A DNA stretch of 11,402 bases from an uncultured Bulleidia sp. (lineage in GTDB: Bacteria; Bacillota_I; Bacilli_A; Erysipelotrichales; Erysipelotrichaceae), in NCBI GenBank assembly GCA_934754415.1, contig CAKVIS010000052.1, positions 1-11,402 on the forward strand. Reading direction: 5' to 3'. The translations under genes and the position numbers were made by a program. The notes under the pieces are model-generated. The model had not been told where the DNA came from. It searched no databases and was given only the letters and a program-made list of their open reading frames with translations. Shown here in pieces: positions 1-7,193 of this stretch. Numbering within the stretch: position 1 is the stretch's first letter; each line of letters starts with the position of its first letter.

Positions 1-96
1 AGCATTATACAAGTTGTTGGCACAGTGAGCATTATAGTCACACCATTGAAACAAAGCAGTTCCATGCTTTACCTGTACATTCACAGAATGATACAT
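1..96 (-). CDS. TnpB-like transposon protein, 5' end only (runs off left edge)
   Basis: Only the first 32 codons are inside the window. The reading frame starts at the ATG complementary to 94-96 and stays open to base 1. An AAGGAG Shine-Dalgarno lies on the complement of 103-108 at good spacing. The peptide begins MYHSVNVQVKHGTALF and ends in CANNLYNA. A short beta-like start, then an xLFxWCD segment and an N-N-L-Y-N-A segment, resembles the N-termini of TnpB/OrfB proteins of IS605/IS1341-type elements, which are RuvC-like RNA-guided nucleases. The catalytic domain is outside the window, so family membership rests on a short stretch and on memory of the family. No tnpA is visible. The gene diverges from the smc operon. 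If the call is right, the element's upstream end lies somewhere between about 110 and 210. Confidence 0.5.
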   Translation of the reverse strand, partial: MYHSVNVQVKHGTALFQWCDYNAHCANNLYNA

Positions 97-115
97 ATTC
101 TTCTCCTTTTCCGGT

Positions 116-146
116 ATATGCTAATACCACTAGTATTATGGCATAT
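116..146 (-). repeat. Bulged hairpin in the tnpB-like leader
   Basis: Two stacked arms pair: ATATGC (116-121) with GCATAT (141-146), and TAATAC (122-127) with GTATTA (133-138). They are separated by a two-base bulge (139-140) and closed by a five-base loop. IS200/IS605-family elements carry imperfect subterminal hairpins recognised by their transposase, and this one lies just upstream of the tnpB-like start, where a left-end hairpin would be. It could equally be an RNA leader structure of that gene. A second, weaker stem-loop (AAGTG 172-176 with CACTT 188-192) lies further out. The exact element boundary cannot be read from one copy. Confidence 0.4.
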
Positions 147-192
147 GGCCTATACCAAAAAAGTGCCAGGAAAGTGATTTATCTCACCACTT

Positions 193-342
193 ATGCCGTG
201 CATTGAAGTGGGAGTATTCTCGCTCGTTCAAGATAAAATTAAAGGCGCTTTTGAAGAAGAAAAAGAAACAGCAGCTCCTAAGAAATCGGATGAGCTGGTT
301 GCTCTTGAAAAGATTGTCTCTTTACTGGAAGAGAAAAAATAA
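193..342 (+). pseudogene. 3' fragment of an unidentified gene
   Basis: A plus-strand frame, open from 178 and with its first ATG at 193, encodes about 49 residues ending at TAA 340-342. The tail has coding character: a hydrophobic or amphipathic start (VGVFSLVQDKIKGAF), an acidic/lysine linker, then an amphipathic helix ending SDELVALEKIVSLLEEKK. No Shine-Dalgarno precedes ATG 193, and the frame is closed by TGA at 175-177. A terminator follows five bases after the stop, as expected at the true 3' end of a gene. I read it as the C-terminal end of a longer protein whose front is missing, possibly cut by the transposon to the left. The helix loosely recalls C-terminal tails of MscL channels or SHOCT-type proteins, but neither can be claimed. 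A genuine small gene is a less likely alternative. Confidence 0.4.
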
Positions 343-346
343 GATG

Positions 347-375
347 AAAGGTACTGGAGAAAAGTACCTTTTTTT
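347..375 (+). terminator. Intrinsic terminator upstream of smc
   Basis: AAAGGTACT (347-355) pairs perfectly with AGTACCTTT (363-371) around a seven-base loop, and a T-run extends to 375. It ends transcription of the fragment at 193-342 and insulates smc from upstream reading. Confidence 0.85.
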
Positions 376-394
376 GATTGTGTAATTGTTCGCA

Positions 395-426
395 TTGTTT
401 TAAATACTGCTTTATTTTGCTATACT
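395..426 (+). promoter_or_regulatory. Putative promoter of the smc operon
   Basis: An extended -10 element (TGC followed by TATACT, 421-426) lies 25 bases before the smc start codon. Upstream are TTTTAA (398-403, 17-base spacing) and an alternative -35 TTGTTT (395-400, 20-base spacing). The -35 is weak, but the TGn extension can compensate. Its place just after a terminator supports it as the operon's own promoter. Confidence 0.55.
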
Positions 427-451
427 CTATGATGCAATTGAGGAGATTTTC

Positions 452-3400
452 ATGTTTCTAAAACGAATTGAAATGCAGGGATTTAAGTCCTTTGCGGATA
501 AAACGGTTATTCAATTTGATCAGCCTCTTACAGGTGTGGTAGGTCCAAATGGATGTGGTAAATCCAACATTTCCGATGCCGTAAGATGGGTGCTTGGTGA
601 ACAGAGTGCCAAAAGCATGCGTGGCGAAAAAATGAATGACATCATATTTGCAGGCAGCGCAGATAGAAAGAAATTGAATGCAGCACAGGTAACACTGGTT
701 TTTGATAATTCCAATCATATCCTGAATTCTGAACAGGATGAAATCGAAGTTACAAGAAAGCTTTACAGAGATTCTGGAGATGCGCAGTATCTTATTAATA
801 AACAGAATGTGCGATTAAAAGATATTGTGGATTTATTTCTGGATACAGGTCTTGGCAGGGATTCTCTTTCTATCATTTCTCAGGGTAATGTCGTAGCTTT
901 TGCTGATGCCAAGCCACAGGACAGAAGAGGTATTTTTGAAGAAGCAGCGGGTGTTGCCAAATATAAAAAGAAACGCATGGAATCTATTGTAAGATTACAG
1001 CGCACAAAAGATAATTTAGACAGATCGAATGATATCTTACTGGAACTTGAAAAACAGGTATCTCCTTTAAAACGTCAGGCTAGAAAAGCTGAAATTTACA
1101 GAGAAAAAAAAGCAAGACTTGAAGAAATTGAAATTTCAGTTCTTTTACAGGAAATTGATGAAATCAAGGAAAATATTGAATCTGCCAAAAAAACTTTATT
1201 TGATATTGATGCTGAAATCACAATGTATCAGACAAATATTCTCGTCTCTGAAAATAAAATTCAGGAAAACAGAAACCAGGCATCTGCACTGGATTCTCAG
1301 GTAAATGCTCTTCAGGATGCCTATATGCAGGTATTGAATGAAATCCGGTCTCTGGAAGGAAGACGTACTGAACTTGATGAAAAACGTAAGTATATTATCG
1401 AAAGTGGGAATACCCAGCAGAAGATTCAGGAAACTAAAGCACTTCTTGAAAATGCCAGAGTCGAATATGAAGACAGAAAACAAAGACTGGAAACTTTACA
1501 GACTACTTTAAAACTGGAGACTGAAAAATTAAGTATTGCCACACAGAAAAAGCTGGATATTCAGACAGAATATGATACAGCAAGTGTCAAACTTAGAAAT
1601 CTTGAAAACAGAAAAAATGTTGTCGAACAGTTATTGAGAAACCCTTTTAATAATCAGGGTGGTATCAAATCCATTATGGATCATGCACAATCTTTATCGG
1701 GCATTTATGGTGTTGTAGGACAGGTATTAAAAGCAGAAGAAGGGTATGAAGAAGCTATATCTACTGCTTTAGGCGGTGCTTTAAATAATATTGTTACAAA
1801 AGATGACCAATGTGCAAGAGAAGCAATTCGTTTCTTAACACGAAACCAGAGTGGAAGAGCTACATTTTTACCTCTTACTGTCTGTCAGGCAAGATGGATT
1901 TCAAGAGATGTGGAAATCATCTGTAATAATGTGAAGGGGTATTTAGGTGTAGCCTCTACATTTGTGCATAATGAACCTCTGTTTAATCCTGTTGTGGACA
2001 GTTTGCTAAATAACGTTCTTGTATGCCAGGATATGGAAAGTGGTAATGAGCTGTCTTCTTTGACCAAACGTCAATACAAGATTGTTACATTGGACGGAGA
2101 AGTCATTCACCGTGGTGGTTCTATGACCGGTGGTAAATCCAAACACAATGCCAATATCATGACGATGCAGAAAGAAGCGGATACTCTTGCAAAAGATATG
2201 GAAATTCAGAGAAACAAAGTATCTCTGTCTTTGCAGTCCCTGAGAAAAAGCGAACAGTCTCTGGATGAAATCAGAAGATCTCTTCAGGAAACCAGATACA
2301 GTATTGCGGCACTGGAACCAGTAGTAGATGTTAAAAAAGACAAGTTTGAAAAACTGAAGAATGATCTTGCCTTACTTGGAGATACTTCTGATGAAATTGA
2401 AGATGCAGACACTGCGGAAGATACTTTGATTCAGGATCTGAACAGTGCCTATTCTCAGAGAGATACTATTATCAATGAAATGAAATCCAAACGTGAAAAA
2501 CGTGTTTCTATCATGAACGACTGTGAAAGAAAAGAAGCACAGTTACGTCAGGTGCGTAAAGATCTTACGACTGCAGAAGCTGGTAAAAATGCAATCAATG
2601 TGGATATGGGTAAACTGGAAATTCGACTGGATACGAATATTCAGCGACTGGCCAGTGAATATCAGCTGACTTATGAATTTGCAAAACAGAAACAGGTCAA
2701 TGTGGATATTGAGGATATTGTCAGTGCACGTGAAGAGGTTACACAGTTACGTAATGACATTCAGCATCTTGGAAATATCAATATGAACGCTCCTGAAGAA
2801 TTCAATGAAGTAAATACAAGATATGAAACTTTAAAGCAACAGATTGAAGAACTGACTTTAAGCAGAGATAAGATTCTGGCGGCGATTGATGAAATGGATT
2901 CTGTAATGAAAAAACAGTTCAAGGAAATGTTTGATAAAATCAATGAAGCATTTAATGAAATCTTTACATCTTTGTATGGTGGAGGTAAAGCAAGATTGAT
3001 TTTGCAAGATCCTGAAGATCTGTTAAATACAGGTATAGATATTGATGCACAGCCTCCTGGAAAGAATGTACAGAACAATATGTTATTCTCAGGTGGTGAA
3101 AAGAGTCTGATTGCATTATGTGTACTGTTTGCTATTTTAAAGGTTAAACCAGTTCCGTTAGTAATTCTTGATGAAGTAGAAGCAGCCCTGGATCCGGGTA
3201 ATGTAGAAAGATTTGCACAGTATCTGCATAACTATACAGACAGAACGCAGTTCCTTGTTGTGACTCACAGAGTTGGTACTATGGAAAAAGCAGATGTCCT
3301 GTATGGTGTTACTATGCAGCATCAGGGTGTATCACAGATGTTAAAAGTATCCCTGAGGGATGCAATGAATATGGCAGATAACACTGCCGGGGAGGAATGA
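452..3400 (+). CDS. smc: Chromosome partition protein SMC (short-armed form)
   Basis: SMC is the ATPase core of the bacterial condensin that, with ScpA and ScpB, compacts and separates sister chromosomes. The order of parts is complete. An N-terminal head has Walker A GPNGCGKS (residues 31-38) and a Q-loop around Q144. A first coiled coil spans about 170-395. The hinge spans about 397-570 and ends in a GGSMTGGK stretch. A second coiled coil follows, then the C-terminal head with signature SGGEKS (880-885) and Walker B with D907-E908 in DEVEAALD. At 982 residues it is about 200 shorter than the B. subtilis protein (about 1,186). Both arms are shorter by similar amounts, so this is a genuine short-armed SMC and not a truncation; Mycoplasma SMC proteins are of like size. 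GAGGAG (440-445) sits six bases before the ATG. It is first in the operon and its TGA overlaps a poor alternative ATG of ftsY. Confidence 0.97.
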   Translation: MFLKRIEMQGFKSFADKTVIQFDQPLTGVVGPNGCGKSNISDAVRWVLGEQSAKSMRGEKMNDIIFAGSADRKKLNAAQVTLVFDNSNHILNSEQDEIEVTRKLYRDSGDAQYLINKQNVRLKDIVDLFLDTGLGRDSLSIISQGNVVAFADAKPQDRRGIFEEAAGVAKYKKKRMESIVRLQRTKDNLDRSNDILLELEKQVSPLKRQARKAEIYREKKARLEEIEISVLLQEIDEIKENIESAKKTLFDIDAEITMYQTNILVSENKIQENRNQASALDSQVNALQDAYMQVLNEIRSLEGRRTELDEKRKYIIESGNTQQKIQETKALLENARVEYEDRKQRLETLQTTLKLETEKLSIATQKKLDIQTEYDTASVKLRNLENRKNVVEQLLRNPFNNQGGIKSIMDHAQSLSGIYGVVGQVLKAEEGYEEAISTALGGALNNIVTKDDQCAREAIRFLTRNQSGRATFLPLTVCQARWISRDVEIICNNVKGYLGVASTFVHNEPLFNPVVDSLLNNVLVCQDMESGNELSSLTKRQYKIVTLDGEVIHRGGSMTGGKSKHNANIMTMQKEADTLAKDMEIQRNKVSLSLQSLRKSEQSLDEIRRSLQETRYSIAALEPVVDVKKDKFEKLKNDLALLGDTSDEIEDADTAEDTLIQDLNSAYSQRDTIINEMKSKREKRVSIMNDCERKEAQLRQVRKDLTTAEAGKNAINVDMGKLEIRLDTNIQRLASEYQLTYEFAKQKQVNVDIEDIVSAREEVTQLRNDIQHLGNINMNAPEEFNEVNTRYETLKQQIEELTLSRDKILAAIDEMDSVMKKQFKEMFDKINEAFNEIFTSLYGGGKARLILQDPEDLLNTGIDIDAQPPGKNVQNNMLFSGGEKSLIALCVLFAILKVKPVPLVILDEVEAALDPGNVERFAQYLHNYTDRTQFLVVTHRVGTMEKADVLYGVTMQHQGVSQMLKVSLRDAMNMADNTAGEE
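3389..3395 (+). promoter_or_regulatory. Ribosome binding site that fixes the ftsY start
   Basis: GGGGAGG lies ten bases before ATG 3406 but only one base before the first in-frame ATG at 3397, which is too close to be used. The later start gives MSFFSKLKDK, the usual form of FtsY N-termini in Bacillota. Confidence 0.75.
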
Positions 3401-3405
3401 GACAG

Positions 3406-4377
3406 ATGAGTTTCTTTTCTAAGTTAAAAGATAAATTCACACATAAAGAAGATAAAGCAGTGTATCTGCAGGGATTTGAAAAGTCCAAGAATACTTTCTC
3501 TGATGCGCTAAACCAGATGAGTTATTCTTTCCATGGAGTAGATGATGAATTTCTGGAACAGTTAACAATTGTTCTTTTGGAAAGTGATGTAGGTATCGCT
3601 CTTGCAGATCTGATCTGTGAGAAATTAAAGAAAAAATGCGAAGAGTTTCCTTCCGTTACTTTCCATTGGGCTATGAATTTTCTTCTGGAAATCATGAAAG
3701 AGATTTATGAAGAAGTGGAAGACGAACCAATCGTCTATAACGAAAACGGGCCAACAGTAATTCTTCTGGAAGGCGTTAATGGTTCTGGTAAAACTACTAC
3801 CTGTGCAAAACTTGCAAATATGTATATACAGCAGGATAAGAAAGTTGCCTTTGTGGCTGCGGATACTTTCAGAGCAGGTGCTATTGATCAGCTTGCCATG
3901 TGGGGTGAACGATTAAATGTTCCTACTATAAAGGGAAGAGAAAATGGCGATCCGAGTGCTGCTATTGTAGACGGATGCAGATTTGCCAAAGAAAAGGGTG
4001 CAGATATTCTGTTATGTGATACTGCAGGAAGATTACAGAATAAAGTAAATCTCATGCAGGAATTATCCAAGATGAACAGGGTCTCCGGAAGAGAAATTGA
4101 AGGTGCTCCTCATAATACATGGCTGGTTCTGGACGCAACAACCGGTCAGAATGGATTGTCACAGGCAAAAATCTTTGCGGAAAGCACAAAACTGACAGGT
4201 ATTGTATTAACAAAGATGGATGGCACAGCCAAGGGTGGTATTATTCTTGCTATCAAACATGAGCTACATGTACCGGTATTGTTTATCGGGCTTGGAGAGC
4301 ATCCTGAAGATTTAAGACCATTTGATCTGGAATCTTATCTGTACAGTATTTCGGAGGGCCTGAAAGGTGTCCAGTAA
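3406..4377 (+). CDS. ftsY: Signal recognition particle receptor FtsY
   Basis: FtsY is the membrane-associated SRP GTPase that docks ribosome-nascent chain-Ffh complexes at the Sec translocon. From the chosen start it has 323 residues, close to B. subtilis FtsY (329), with no long acidic A domain. An N-domain helical bundle covers about 15-105. The G domain shows the P-loop GVNGSGKT (123-130), ADTFRAGAIDQL, DTAGR from D205, TKMD (269-272) with GTAKGG, and a closing FIGLGEHPEDLRPFD motif. All nucleotide-binding elements are intact. It follows smc directly and its 3' end overlaps ylxM by 11 bases, so the genes are probably translationally coupled. An upstream ATG at 3397 is in frame but badly placed relative to the Shine-Dalgarno. 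Confidence 0.97.
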   Translation: MSFFSKLKDKFTHKEDKAVYLQGFEKSKNTFSDALNQMSYSFHGVDDEFLEQLTIVLLESDVGIALADLICEKLKKKCEEFPSVTFHWAMNFLLEIMKEIYEEVEDEPIVYNENGPTVILLEGVNGSGKTTTCAKLANMYIQQDKKVAFVAADTFRAGAIDQLAMWGERLNVPTIKGRENGDPSAAIVDGCRFAKEKGADILLCDTAGRLQNKVNLMQELSKMNRVSGREIEGAPHNTWLVLDATTGQNGLSQAKIFAESTKLTGIVLTKMDGTAKGGIILAIKHELHVPVLFIGLGEHPEDLRPFDLESYLYSISEGLKGVQ

Positions 4378-4708
4378 TACTCGTGAAGAATTAAATCTGT
4401 ATTATGATTTCTATGGTGTATTGCTGACAGATAAACAAAGAGATATTTTTGAAGCATATTACAGAGATGATTATTCATTGAAGGAAATTGCTGAGGAACA
4501 GGATATCAGCAGGGCGGCAGTTTCTGATGCTTTAAAGCATGCACGTACCGAATTACAGCAATATGAAGAGAAGTTGCATCTGGTTAAGAACTTTAAAAAG
4601 CGACAAATCATTGTGAAAAAAATAAAAAGCTTAACAAAAAATGAAAAAGTTTTAAACTTAATAGAGGACATTATAAATACTGAAAATGAGGGAGGACAAA
4701 ATGAGTAA
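4367..4708 (+). CDS. ylxM: YlxM/p13-like (UPF0122) SRP-associated DNA-binding-type protein
   Basis: A protein of 113 residues whose N-terminal half is a sigma-70 region 4-like helix-turn-helix: LTDKQRDIFEAYYRDDYSL followed by KEIAEEQDISRAAVSDALKHA. The C-terminal half is a basic, helical tail. This is the UPF0122 family, a conserved partner gene of ftsY and ffh in Bacillota, reported in streptococci to modulate SRP activity. The start is GTG 4367, nine bases after GGAGG (4353-4357) inside the ftsY 3' end; no ATG in frame fits, and the two reading frames overlap by 11 bases. Its end overlaps ackA by eight bases. In B. subtilis ffh follows ylxM; here it does not. Confidence 0.9.
   Translation: MSSNTREELNLYYDFYGVLLTDKQRDIFEAYYRDDYSLKEIAEEQDISRAAVSDALKHARTELQQYEEKLHLVKNFKKRQIIVKKIKSLTKNEKVLNLIEDIINTENEGGQNE
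4650..4677 (+). promoter_or_regulatory. Possible internal promoter for ackA
   Basis: TTTTAA (4650-4655) and TATAAA (4672-4677) are 16 bases apart inside the 3' end of ylxM, placing a start site near 4684, just ahead of the ackA ribosome binding site. It would allow acetate kinase to be made independently of the smc-ftsY-ylxM transcript. The region is very AT-rich, so chance is possible. Confidence 0.3.
4690..4695 (+). promoter_or_regulatory. Ribosome binding site that fixes the ackA start
   Basis: GGGAGG lies five bases before ATG 4701. An earlier in-frame ATG at 4686 overlaps the area of this site and has no Shine-Dalgarno of its own. Confidence 0.75.
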
Positions 4709-5897
4709 AATTATTTCAGTCAATTCAGGATCTTCATCCTTAAAGTTCCAGTTATTCTCAATGCCTGAGGAAACAGTTCTGTGTTCCGGACAGGCTGAAA
4801 GAATCGGACAGGAGATGGGAGCCTTTACTATTAAATTCGATGGTAAGAAAGAATCTATGGAATGCCCGATTCCTGACCATAAAACAGCTGTAAAAATCTT
4901 ATTAAACAGCTTAACATCTTATGGAATTGTTGAAAGCCTTGATGAAATCAATGCGGCTGGTCACAGAATTGTGCAGGGTGGTGCATACTTTGATTCCAGT
5001 GTTATTGTTGACGAAGATGTTGTTAACAAGGTGGAAGAATTAAGTGATCTTGCCCCATTACACAATCCTGCTCACCTGGTATGCTATAAGGCATTCTGTG
5101 AAGCTTTACCTGCTATTAAGCATGTATTCGTATTTGATACAGCATTCCATCAGACAATGGGACCAGAATCCTATTTATTCCCAACACCATACTCATGGTA
5201 TGAAAATTATGGTATTCGCAGATACGGTGCTCATGGTACAAGCCACAAGTATGTTAACAGACGTACTGCTGAACTGATGGGTAAAGATGTAAATTCTTTA
5301 AACATGATTACATGTCACTTAGGTAATGGTGCCAGTGTTACTGCTATTGAAAATGGAAAGGTTATTAACACTTCCATGGGTCTTACACCACTTGGCGGTA
5401 TCATGATGGGTACAAGATGCGGTGATATCGATCCTACAGTTGTATTCTACATGATGAAGAAACTTGGCCTGACACCTGATGAAATGGATAGAGTTTTAAA
5501 CAAGGAATCTGGTATGTTAGGTGTTTCCGGCATTTCTTCCGATGCAAGAGATATTCAGGCTGCTGTGGATAAAAATGATCCACGTGCTCTGTTAACAGTA
5601 GATCTGTATACAAACCGTGTTATTAATGTTGTTGGTGGCTATATGATGCAGTTAGGCCATGTGGACGCTATGGTATTTACAGCTGGTTTAGGTGAAAATG
5701 ACTGGCATACAAGAGAGAGAATCTTAAAGCATCTTGAAGAAGGTATGGGTCTTTCCATTGATTATGCCAAGAATGAGAATCCTGACAGTAAGGAATGCTG
5801 TATTTCCAATCCTGAGTCAAAAATCCAGGTATGGGTTGTACCTACAAATGAAGAACTCATGATTGCGCGTGACACTGCTAATTTATTAGGTCTTTAA
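4701..5897 (+). CDS. ackA: Acetate kinase
   Basis: AckA catalyses acetyl phosphate + ADP to acetate + ATP, the final energy-yielding step of acetate fermentation, and can run in reverse. The product has 398 residues, the normal length. Visible family signatures are the N-terminal NSGSSSLKF (from residue 8), HRIVQGG with H88-R89, FDTAFHQTM, the RRYGAHGTSH block (H178-H182), CHLGNGAS, the GGIMMGTRCGDIDP region and FTAGLGEND near the C-terminus. It belongs to the ASKHA fold family. The partner gene pta is not adjacent. It starts inside the ylxM stop region (ATG overlapping GAGTAA) and is followed after one base by the nrnA-like gene. An internal promoter within ylxM may give extra expression. 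Confidence 0.98.
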   Translation: MSKIISVNSGSSSLKFQLFSMPEETVLCSGQAERIGQEMGAFTIKFDGKKESMECPIPDHKTAVKILLNSLTSYGIVESLDEINAAGHRIVQGGAYFDSSVIVDEDVVNKVEELSDLAPLHNPAHLVCYKAFCEALPAIKHVFVFDTAFHQTMGPESYLFPTPYSWYENYGIRRYGAHGTSHKYVNRRTAELMGKDVNSLNMITCHLGNGASVTAIENGKVINTSMGLTPLGGIMMGTRCGDIDPTVVFYMMKKLGLTPDEMDRVLNKESGMLGVSGISSDARDIQAAVDKNDPRALLTVDLYTNRVINVVGGYMMQLGHVDAMVFTAGLGENDWHTRERILKHLEEGMGLSIDYAKNENPDSKECCISNPESKIQVWVVPTNEELMIARDTANLLGL

Positions 5898-5898
5898 T

Positions 5899-6849
5899 AT
5901 GACATTTGATTTTGGAAATCTTTTAGATTGTATTAAAGAATATAAAACAATTACTATTTTCAGACATGAGCATCCAGATTGTGATGCTATGGGCGCACAG
6001 TATGGTCTCTATACATGGCTGAAACAGAATTTTCCGGGAAAGAATATCTATGCTTTGGGTAATGAAACATGTACCCAGAGCAAGTTTCCAACTTCTGACA
6101 GTATTCCTACCAAAACGATTAAAGAATCTCTTGCGATTGTCTTAGATACTGCCAATGCGGAAAGAACAGATGATCAAAGATTCTCTCAGGCAAAAATGGT
6201 AATCAAGATTGATCATCATCCTAACAGAGAACCATTTGGAAATATGTGTGTTGTTTTTGATACAGCTGCAGCTGCCTGTGAGATTCTTGCACAGTTTTTC
6301 TGGGATAATTCTGAAGTGTACAGCGTTTCCAGAGAAACAGCAGAATATCTGTATAAAGGATTGCTGACAGATACTTTATGTTTCAGAACAACCAATACAA
6401 CTTCACATACTTTATCTGTAGCTTCTTATCTTGCAACTAAAGATATTGATATTCCCGCTCTTAACAGAGAACTTTTTGATACAGATCTGAAGATATTCCA
6501 GTTTGGTGCTTATTTAAGAAGCCATGTAGTAGTTACAGATGCAGGCCTGGCATATTGTATTGTTACAAAACAAGAGCTTGTTAAAAATGCTATTAGAGCA
6601 GGGGATGCAAGAAACTGCATCGATGAACTGGGGCATGTAAAACAGTTTAAGGCATGGGCTGTTTTTACCCAGCATGAAAATGGTGAAGAAGTATATGATG
6701 CTTCTATTCGTTCCAAAGAAACAGCGATTAATACTGTTGCTGAGAAGTATGGAGGAGGCGGTCATAAGAATGCTTCCGGAATTAAAAACATACCCGCGGA
6801 TAAACTTGAAACACTTATCCTTGACCTGAATAAAGAGATCTCCAAGTAG
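5899..6849 (+). CDS. nrnA: DHH/DHHA1 phosphoesterase, NrnA-like oligoribonuclease/pAp phosphatase
   Basis: The protein has 316 residues with the two-domain layout of NrnA, which degrades 2-5 nt RNA (and cyclic-dinucleotide breakdown products) and removes the 3' phosphate of pAp. The DHH domain shows HEHPDCDAMG (H23 to G32), VLDTA with D83, and the name-giving DHH at 105-107; these are the metal-binding positions. A linker leads to the C-terminal DHHA1 domain with GGGGHKNASG (285-294), the substrate-binding glycine motif. All catalytic positions expected for the family are present. It starts one base after the ackA stop with only a weak AGG upstream, so it is probably translated by coupling. 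Its stop codon lies within the operon terminator. Other DHH families such as RecJ or GdpP lack this size and layout; the exact substrate is not settled by sequence. Confidence 0.88.
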   Translation: MTFDFGNLLDCIKEYKTITIFRHEHPDCDAMGAQYGLYTWLKQNFPGKNIYALGNETCTQSKFPTSDSIPTKTIKESLAIVLDTANAERTDDQRFSQAKMVIKIDHHPNREPFGNMCVVFDTAAAACEILAQFFWDNSEVYSVSRETAEYLYKGLLTDTLCFRTTNTTSHTLSVASYLATKDIDIPALNRELFDTDLKIFQFGAYLRSHVVVTDAGLAYCIVTKQELVKNAIRAGDARNCIDELGHVKQFKAWAVFTQHENGEEVYDASIRSKETAINTVAEKYGGGGHKNASGIKNIPADKLETLILDLNKEISK

Positions 6850-6859
6850 ATCTCTTTTT
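6832..6859 (+). terminator. Operon terminator overlapping the nrnA stop codon
   Basis: AAAGAGATCT (6832-6841) pairs perfectly over ten bases with AGATCTCTTT (6848-6857) around a six-base loop, and the T-run reaches 6859. The left arm is nrnA coding sequence, and the TAG stop (6847-6849) sits at the loop/right-arm junction. Confidence 0.88.
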
Positions 6860-6866
6860 GAATGAA

Positions 6867-6913
6867 ACAATTTACATTTGGTAAAAAATATGCAATTTGG
6901 CTTGTAAAATTGT
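6867..6913. repeat. Near-perfect inverted repeat upstream of the 56-residue ORF
   Basis: ACAATTTACA (6867-6876) and TGTAAAATTGT (6903-6913) are inverted copies differing by one inserted base, separated by 26 bases. TGTAAC and GTTACA (6911-6916, 6962-6967) give a further short inverted pair. They could be operator half-sites for the small gene downstream, but the AT-rich setting makes chance plausible. Confidence 0.3.
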
Positions 6914-6937
6914 AACGAAAATACCCCAAAAACTTTC

Positions 6938-6966
6938 TTGATATTCAACTTCCATTTCAATGTTAC
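6938..6966 (+). promoter_or_regulatory. Candidate promoter of the 56-residue ORF
   Basis: TTGATA (6938-6943) is a good -35. At 17-base spacing the -10 would be TGTTAC (6961-6966), which is poor; TACTAT (6975-6980) is an alternative with a poor -35. A promoter is expected here because a strong terminator lies upstream and the small ORF has its own ribosome binding site. Confidence 0.3.
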
Positions 6967-7004
6967 ATGGGCAATACTATACATAGAGATAGGAGGTTTC
7001 GGAT

Positions 7005-7175
7005 ATGACAGAAAAGAATGTTATCATTAAAGCTGATCAGCCTAAGCAGTATGTATTCCCATTTTTCAAAAAAGATTCCTCTACAAACAACCGTAAGGAA
7101 AGAGTGAATCTGGAAGTATCAAGACTTGAGCAAACCAATAAAGTTTTGATTTCTATTGCTCCATTCCAGCATTGA
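7005..7175 (+). CDS. Orphan small protein of 56 residues, unknown function
   Basis: The ORF reads from ATG 7005 to TGA 7175, with a consensus AGGAGG (6991-6996) eight bases before the start and its own terminator 18 bases after the stop. The sequence (starting MTEKNVIIKADQPKQY, ending KVLISIAPFQH) is soluble-looking. It has a lysine/aspartate-rich N-terminal part, a FPFFKK aromatic patch near residue 19, a basic middle and a hydrophobic end. There is no signal peptide, membrane segment or cysteine motif, and I do not recognise a family. It stands alone between two terminators, so it is a separate transcription unit. The strong ribosome binding site and the promoter-terminator bracket are the main evidence that it is expressed. 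Confidence 0.75.
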   Translation: MTEKNVIIKADQPKQYVFPFFKKDSSTNNRKERVNLEVSRLEQTNKVLISIAPFQH

Positions 7176-7193
7176 TGCATTAGTTTTAAAAAG

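Noticed and set aside
3..206. Plus-strand open frame without a start signal, ending at TGA 204-206
   Set aside because: It is antisense to the tnpB-like start and its ribosome binding site and leader hairpin; no start codon with Shine-Dalgarno and no family seen.
203..385. Plus-strand ORF of 60 codons starting MKWEYSRS
   Set aside because: Very lysine/leucine-rich, no ribosome binding site, runs through the terminator at 347-375, and is out of frame with the more protein-like frame ending at 342.
3397..3405. Earlier ATG for ftsY
   Set aside because: Only one base after the Shine-Dalgarno; ATG 3406 has correct spacing and a typical FtsY N-terminus.
4686..4700. Earlier ATG for ackA
   Set aside because: It overlaps the ribosome binding site for ATG 4701, and acetate kinases begin close to the NSGSSS motif.
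6514..6984. Minus-strand ORF of 156 codons
   Set aside because: Antisense to the DHHA1 part of nrnA and across its terminator; no ribosome binding site or recognisable domain.
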